This document shows positions 61,339 through 64,000 of a stretch of DNA of 64,000 nucleotides, one piece after another. Location of the stretch: contig NZ_JAJDOP010000002.1 of NCBI RefSeq assembly GCF_020595095.1, forward strand, positions 372,001 through 436,000. The letters are read 5' to 3'. Below the pieces are notes generated by a model. It was given only the letters and a program-made list of their open reading frames with translations. It searched no databases and had not been told where the DNA came from. The translations under genes and the position numbers were made by a program. The DNA is from Microvirga rosea. GTDB lineage: Bacteria > Pseudomonadota > Alphaproteobacteria > Rhizobiales > Beijerinckiaceae. Each line of letters opens with the position of its first letter. The stretch's first letter is position 1.

Positions 61339-62142
61339 TCAGGCCGTTGCACGCACCTCGCGGCGGCGCGCACTTTGCTGGAAGAACAAAGCCTGGCTGA
61401 TCACGGCCGACACGTTCGCCGGCTGGAACGGCTTGGCGATCAGGAAGGCCGGCTCAGGGCGTTCGCCGGTCAGGAATCGCTCGGGGTAGGCAGTGATGAA
61501 GATCACCGGGACCTCGAAAGCCTTCAGGAGATCGTTCACCGCATCAAGGCCGGAGCTGCCGTCGGCAAGCTGAATGTCGGCGAGAATCAGGCCCGGACGC
61601 TTGGTGGAGGCCAGCTTCACGGCTTCCGTCCTGGTCCGCGCCACGCCGGTGACGTTGTGGCCGAGCCCCTCGACCAAAGCCTCGAGATCCATGGCGATCA
61701 GCGGCTCGTCCTCGATAATGAGGATGTCGGTGGCCATGTCGGCGGCTAGTTCGCGGCCGGCCTCATCGACCAGATCACGCACCGCCTTGGTATCGGCATC
61801 GAGAATCTGTCCGACCTCTTCCTCACCGAAACCTTCTAGGCAAGAAAGCAGGAAGGCTTGGCGCGGCAAAGGTGTGATCTGCCCCAGTCTGACTTCAGCC
61901 GGGAGATCCCGCTGAACTTGCTCGCTACGTCCATTCACCGAAAGGGAATTCCAGATGCGGGTAAAGACCCGGAAGAGCTCCACCTTCACGTTCCCGGAAG
62001 GGCCGATGGTATCGGGTTCACTAACGAGAGTTTCGAGGGTAGCAGCCACGTAGGCATCACCCGCCATCTGGCTACCGGTGAGTGCGCGGGCATAACGACG
62101 AAGATATGGCAAGTGCTGGACGACAAGCTGCGCTGTCGACAT
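61339..62142 (-). CDS. phyR: General stress response anti-anti-sigma regulator PhyR
   Basis: A 267-residue two-domain regulator. The N-terminal sigma-factor-like domain (about 1-130, LPYLRRYARALTGSQMAGD then LPRQAFLLSCLEGFGEEEV) mimics EcfG. The C-terminal receiver domain (about 137-255) has the acidic pair E144/D145 and phospho-acceptor Asp189 in LADIQLADG, plus Lys in IAKPFQP. When phosphorylated it binds NepR and frees EcfG. The gene is divergent from nepR-ecfG, and a minus-strand EcfG-type promoter lies upstream. No PhyK-type kinase is in the window. Confidence 0.96.
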   Translation of the reverse strand: MSTAQLVVQHLPYLRRYARALTGSQMAGDAYVAATLETLVSEPDTIGPSGNVKVELFRVFTRIWNSLSVNGRSEQVQRDLPAEVRLGQITPLPRQAFLLSCLEGFGEEEVGQILDADTKAVRDLVDEAGRELAADMATDILIIEDEPLIAMDLEALVEGLGHNVTGVARTRTEAVKLASTKRPGLILADIQLADGSSGLDAVNDLLKAFEVPVIFITAYPERFLTGERPEPAFLIAKPFQPANVSAVISQALFFQQSARRREVRATA

Positions 62143-62191
62143 TCGCTTCCCCTTATTTGGTTTTTACGCGGTTCTCTTTACGGATCTTTCC

Positions 62192-62216
62192 AACTCGGCA
62201 GGAGGAAGAAAGTTCC
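62192..62216 (-). promoter_or_regulatory. Candidate EcfG promoter of phyR
   Basis: On the minus strand GGAAC (62212-62216), 16-nt spacer, AGTT (62192-62195). One mismatch to CGTT. It sits 50 bp upstream of the phyR ATG. Confidence 0.65.
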
Positions 62217-62223
62217 ATTTTCG

Positions 62224-62248
62224 GGAACTCCCGGCAAGAGAATGCGTT
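62224..62248 (+). promoter_or_regulatory. EcfG promoter of nepR-ecfG
   Basis: GGAAC (62224-62228), 16-nt spacer, CGTT (62245-62248). Exact consensus, about 80 bp upstream of nepR. Its -35 lies only 7 bp from the divergent phyR -35, so both promoters share one regulatory region and imply positive autoregulation. Confidence 0.9.
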
Positions 62249-62327
62249 ATTGCTCGAAAATGAATATACAGATACTGCCAAGGTTAACCATCTTGTATTA
62301 GCCTGTGGGTATCACAAGGGGACCTCA

Positions 62328-62546
62328 ATGACGGGTGAGAAGGGGAACAAGCTGGCGCGGGTCATTCCGGAAGACTCCCTAGGCGACAAGCTTGCATCCG
62401 AACCACAGCTCGACAAGACCAGCCAGAAGCGTATCGGCGATCAATTGCGTGCCATGTATGACGAGCTGGTGCAGCAGCCTGTGCCGGACCGTTTCAAGGA
62501 TCTGCTCGAGAAGCTTGAAAAGAGCAGTGCGGAGAAGTCAAAATGA
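62328..62546 (+). CDS. nepR: Anti-sigma factor NepR
   Basis: A 72-residue anti-sigma factor that sequesters EcfG until PhyR-phosphate displaces it. The conserved helical core RIGDQLRAMYDELVQQPVPD is followed by RFKDLLEKLE, the diagnostic NepR pattern. The ATG at 62328 gives the usual short N terminus; longer open frame upstream crosses the promoter. The stop overlaps the ecfG start by ATGA (62543-62546), ensuring coupled synthesis of sigma and anti-sigma. Confidence 0.95.
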   Translation: MTGEKGNKLARVIPEDSLGDKLASEPQLDKTSQKRIGDQLRAMYDELVQQPVPDRFKDLLEKLEKSSAEKSK

Positions 62547-63088
62547 CACCGGAGCCGGCCCTCCGGGACGCTCTGCTTGCCGCTGTTCCTAGTCTGCGCG
62601 CCTTTGCCATCTCCCTTTCCGGCCAAGTCGACCGCGCCGACGATCTGGTCCAGGACACTCTGCTCCGCGCCCTTTCGAACCTGCACCGTTTCGAACGCGG
62701 AACGAATCTGAACGCCTGGCTCTTCACGATTCTGCGCAACCTCTTTCATTCCGAATACCGCAAGCGCCGTCGTGAGGTGGAGGACCCCGAAGGGTCCTAT
62801 GCGAGCCGCCTCAAGGTTCAGCCCGAACAGGGCGCACGGCTCGATTTCGAGGATTTTCGGGAAGCTCTGGCGAAACTCCCTTCCGATCAGCGGGAGGCGC
62901 TTCTCCTCGTCGGCGCCCAGGGCTTCTCCTATGAAGAGGCCGCCAATATCTGCGGCTGCGCCGTGGGGACCATCAAGAGCCGGGTCAATCGCGCCCGCTT
63001 TCGCCTCGCCTCCATGCTCAACGTGGACGATGTCGACGATCTCGGCCCGGACAGCATGACCCGGGCGGCCCTCCAGGGCATCAGCTAG
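62543..63088 (+). CDS. ecfG: General stress response sigma factor EcfG (ECF15)
   Basis: A 181-residue ECF sigma factor. Region 2 (about 15-80) shows QVDRADDLVQDTLLRAL and FERGTNLNAWLFTILRN, the ECF15 signature. Region 4 (about 110-165) carries LPSDQREALLLVGAQGFSYE and the HTH ANICGCAVGTIKSRVNRAR. The ATG at 62543 overlaps the nepR stop. It directs RNA polymerase to GGAAC-N16/17-CGTT promoters, many of which occur in the surrounding 8 kb. Confidence 0.96.
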   Translation: MTPEPALRDALLAAVPSLRAFAISLSGQVDRADDLVQDTLLRALSNLHRFERGTNLNAWLFTILRNLFHSEYRKRRREVEDPEGSYASRLKVQPEQGARLDFEDFREALAKLPSDQREALLLVGAQGFSYEEAANICGCAVGTIKSRVNRARFRLASMLNVDDVDDLGPDSMTRAALQGIS

Positions 63089-63116
63089 GGAAAACCGGCT
63101 CATTCACCCTCCATAA

Positions 63117-63145
63117 GAAAACGCCGCCCTCGGGGCGGCGTTTTC
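63117..63145. terminator. Bidirectional terminator between ecfG and DUF1328 gene
   Basis: A 12-bp perfect stem AAAACGCCGCCC/GGGCGGCGTTTT with loop TCG serves both convergent genes. Confidence 0.92.
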
Positions 63146-63162
63146 GTCGGTGGAAGCCTGCG

Positions 63163-63336
63163 TCAAAGCGGGTTTCGCCCGCGCAGCAAACCGATGACGG
63201 CGGAGATCGCGAAGAGAACGATCGCCACGAAGAAGATGAGCTTTGCAATCTCGACTGCCGTTCCGGCGATGCCGCCAAAACCGAAGAGGGCTGCAACCAG
63301 GGCGATAATCAGGAATGTGACTGCCCAACCAAGCAT
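63163..63336 (-). CDS. Small membrane protein, DUF1328 (YtjA) family
   Basis: A 57-residue hydrophobic protein: [20 protein letters not shown] begins the first of two transmembrane helices, [15 protein letters not shown] the second, ending LLRGRNPL. This is the DUF1328 pattern of tiny inner-membrane proteins found with stress genes in proteobacteria. An exact EcfG promoter lies upstream at 63387-63412. Function unknown. Confidence 0.9.
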   Translation of the reverse strand: MLGWAVTFLIIALVAALFGFGGIAGTAVEIAKLIFFVAIVLFAISAVIGLLRGRNPL

Positions 63337-63386
63337 GATGTTACCTCGCTTACTGATGGATCGGCCGCAGCCGATGATGCGTATTC

Positions 63387-63412
63387 AACGCGAAGCGCGA
63401 CTGTAGGGTTCC
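63387..63412 (-). promoter_or_regulatory. EcfG promoter of the DUF1328 gene
   Basis: On the minus strand GGAAC (63408-63412), 17-nt spacer, CGTT (63387-63390). Exact consensus, 50 bp upstream of the ATG at 63336. Confidence 0.87.
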
Positions 63413-63480
63413 GTCATTCTGACTCATTTGGCTGCTTCAATATCGGGGATTGAAGTAATGAAAGGAGACCAGAGCAGTAT

Positions 63481-63505
63481 GGAACCCACAAGAAATAGGT
63501 ACGTT
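63481..63505 (+). promoter_or_regulatory. EcfG promoter of the small membrane protein gene
   Basis: GGAAC (63481-63485), 16-nt spacer, CGTT (63502-63505). Exact consensus. It lies inside the longer open frame, so transcripts from it begin near 63512 and can only use the ATG at 63533. Confidence 0.85.
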
Positions 63506-63532
63506 TCCCAAAACACTTGGGAGACCTCTTCG

Positions 63533-63742
63533 ATGAACCGCTCCATTGCCCTTCGTACATTTTTCATGTTTGCTCTGCTGACGTCATTTGCGGCAGTCAT
63601 CGGCTGGGCGTCGCAGGTCGAGATCGCCGAGATCCTCTTCCTGATCGGAGCCTCGCTTTCAGCGTTGATGTTGTTCTTCGTGTGGGCCAATCCTGCGCCG
63701 GCTCCCATTCCGGTTCGTGTCCGCAACCGCCGCAGAATGTGA
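63533..63742 (+). CDS. Small two-helix membrane protein under EcfG control
   Basis: A 69-residue protein with two transmembrane segments (LRTFFMFALLTSFAAVIGWA and IAEILFLIGASLSALMLFFV) and a basic C-terminal tail (RVRNRRRM). No family recognised. The frame is open back to 63428, but the EcfG promoter at 63481-63505 and a GGGAGA site before the ATG at 63533 fix this start. Its position and size recall other stress-induced membrane peptides such as DUF1328 proteins. Confidence 0.78.
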   Translation: MNRSIALRTFFMFALLTSFAAVIGWASQVEIAEILFLIGASLSALMLFFVWANPAPAPIPVRVRNRRRM

Positions 63743-63780
63743 GACGTGACGCTACGTTGGTTTCGTCCGTGAGAGTTTTG

Positions 63781-63802
63781 AGGGCGGCCTTATGGCCGCC
63801 CT
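63781..63802. terminator. Hairpin between convergent genes
   Basis: Stem AGGGCGGCC/GGCCGCCCT with loop TTAT lies between the small membrane protein gene and the convergent SDR gene. The flanking T-runs are weak, so termination strength is uncertain. Confidence 0.65.
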
Positions 63803-63809
63803 TCTCATG

Positions 63810-64000
63810 TCAGGACTCGGTCGGCTCGCCGCCGTTGGGATGCAGAACCGATCCGGTGATGTAGGAGGCATCCTCACAGGCCAGGAAAAGATAACAGGGC
63901 GCGACTTCGTTGGGCTGCCCGGGCCGCTTGAGCGGTGTATCGGCTCCGAACTTCGCCACCTTCTCCTCCGTAAATGTCGATGGGATCAGCGGCGTCCATA
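63810..64000 (-). CDS. Short-chain dehydrogenase/reductase, C-terminal part (cut by window edge)
   Basis: The last 63 codons of a classical SDR of the YghA/YhdF-like group, with the stop at 63810-63812. Visible segments are WTPLIPSTFTEEKVAKFG, LKRPGQPNEVAPCYLFLA and SYITGSVLHPNGGE, which form the C-terminal substrate-loop and dimer region of the fold. The catalytic YxxxK and cofactor motif lie beyond the window. SDRs of this group are often stress-induced, but no promoter can be seen here. Confidence 0.85.
   Translation of the reverse strand, partial: WTPLIPSTFTEEKVAKFGADTPLKRPGQPNEVAPCYLFLACEDASYITGSVLHPNGGEPTES

Overview
Organism. The window reads as the chromosome of a GC-rich alphaproteobacterium of the Rhizobiales/Hyphomicrobiales (Microvirga/Methylobacterium-like). 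This rests on a complete PhyR-NepR-EcfG general stress response locus with matching GGAAC-N16/17-CGTT promoters, a MeaB GTPase, a Rhizobium-type asparaginase II and many ATGA/GTGA gene overlaps. The genus is inference; no rRNA, tRNA, insertion sequence, integrase or CRISPR array was seen.

Layout. 0.1-7 kb: housekeeping genes (meaB, asparaginase, UDP-glucose dehydrogenase, two Lrp-type proteins, an MFS exporter, a lytic transglycosylase-like protein). 7-16 kb: a divergent putative glycan locus. On one side are a cyclic-nucleotide-binding-domain protein and a very large ABC-type protein with a dead ATPase domain. On the other is an overlapping run of four glycosyltransferase genes, the last fused to a deacetylase-like domain. 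16-22 kb: a four-gene OppA-type ABC importer. 22-31.6 kb: mixed genes (ArsR/MFS pair with visible operators, ABM monooxygenase, RhlE helicase, MFS, glpD-glpK).

31.6-56 kb: a polysaccharide region of visibly lower GC. wecB and a large secreted-type protein (duplicated transglutaminase-like domain, RTX and FG-GAP repeats) come first. Then follows a roughly 20 kb minus-strand run with a Wzm/Wzt ABC exporter, three sugar epimerases, GT4 transferases, two CgeB-like paralogues, a deacetylase, an AAC(3)-fold acyltransferase and three asparagine-synthase-type amidotransferases. A GT4-amidotransferase pair occurs at both ends of this run, which suggests an amidated and acylated glycan exported by the ABC route.

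56-64 kb: a compact general-stress-response island. I find eleven candidate EcfG promoters, nine of them exact GGAAC-N16/17-CGTT. They stand before a KGG protein, a two-gene hypothetical operon, a PRC-barrel protein (two sites), a secreted hypothetical followed by an SbmA/YddA-type ABC transporter, phyR, nepR-ecfG, a DUF1328 protein and a small membrane protein. Two of these promoters have no gene behind them. Each is followed within about 80 nt by a strong terminator, and the two short transcripts share a 5' ACCGGC stem, a C-rich loop and a GGCACCTTT(T)AAG linker. These appear to be two related stress-induced small RNAs, comparable in regulation and C-rich loop to Caulobacter GsrN, and are the most interesting find here.
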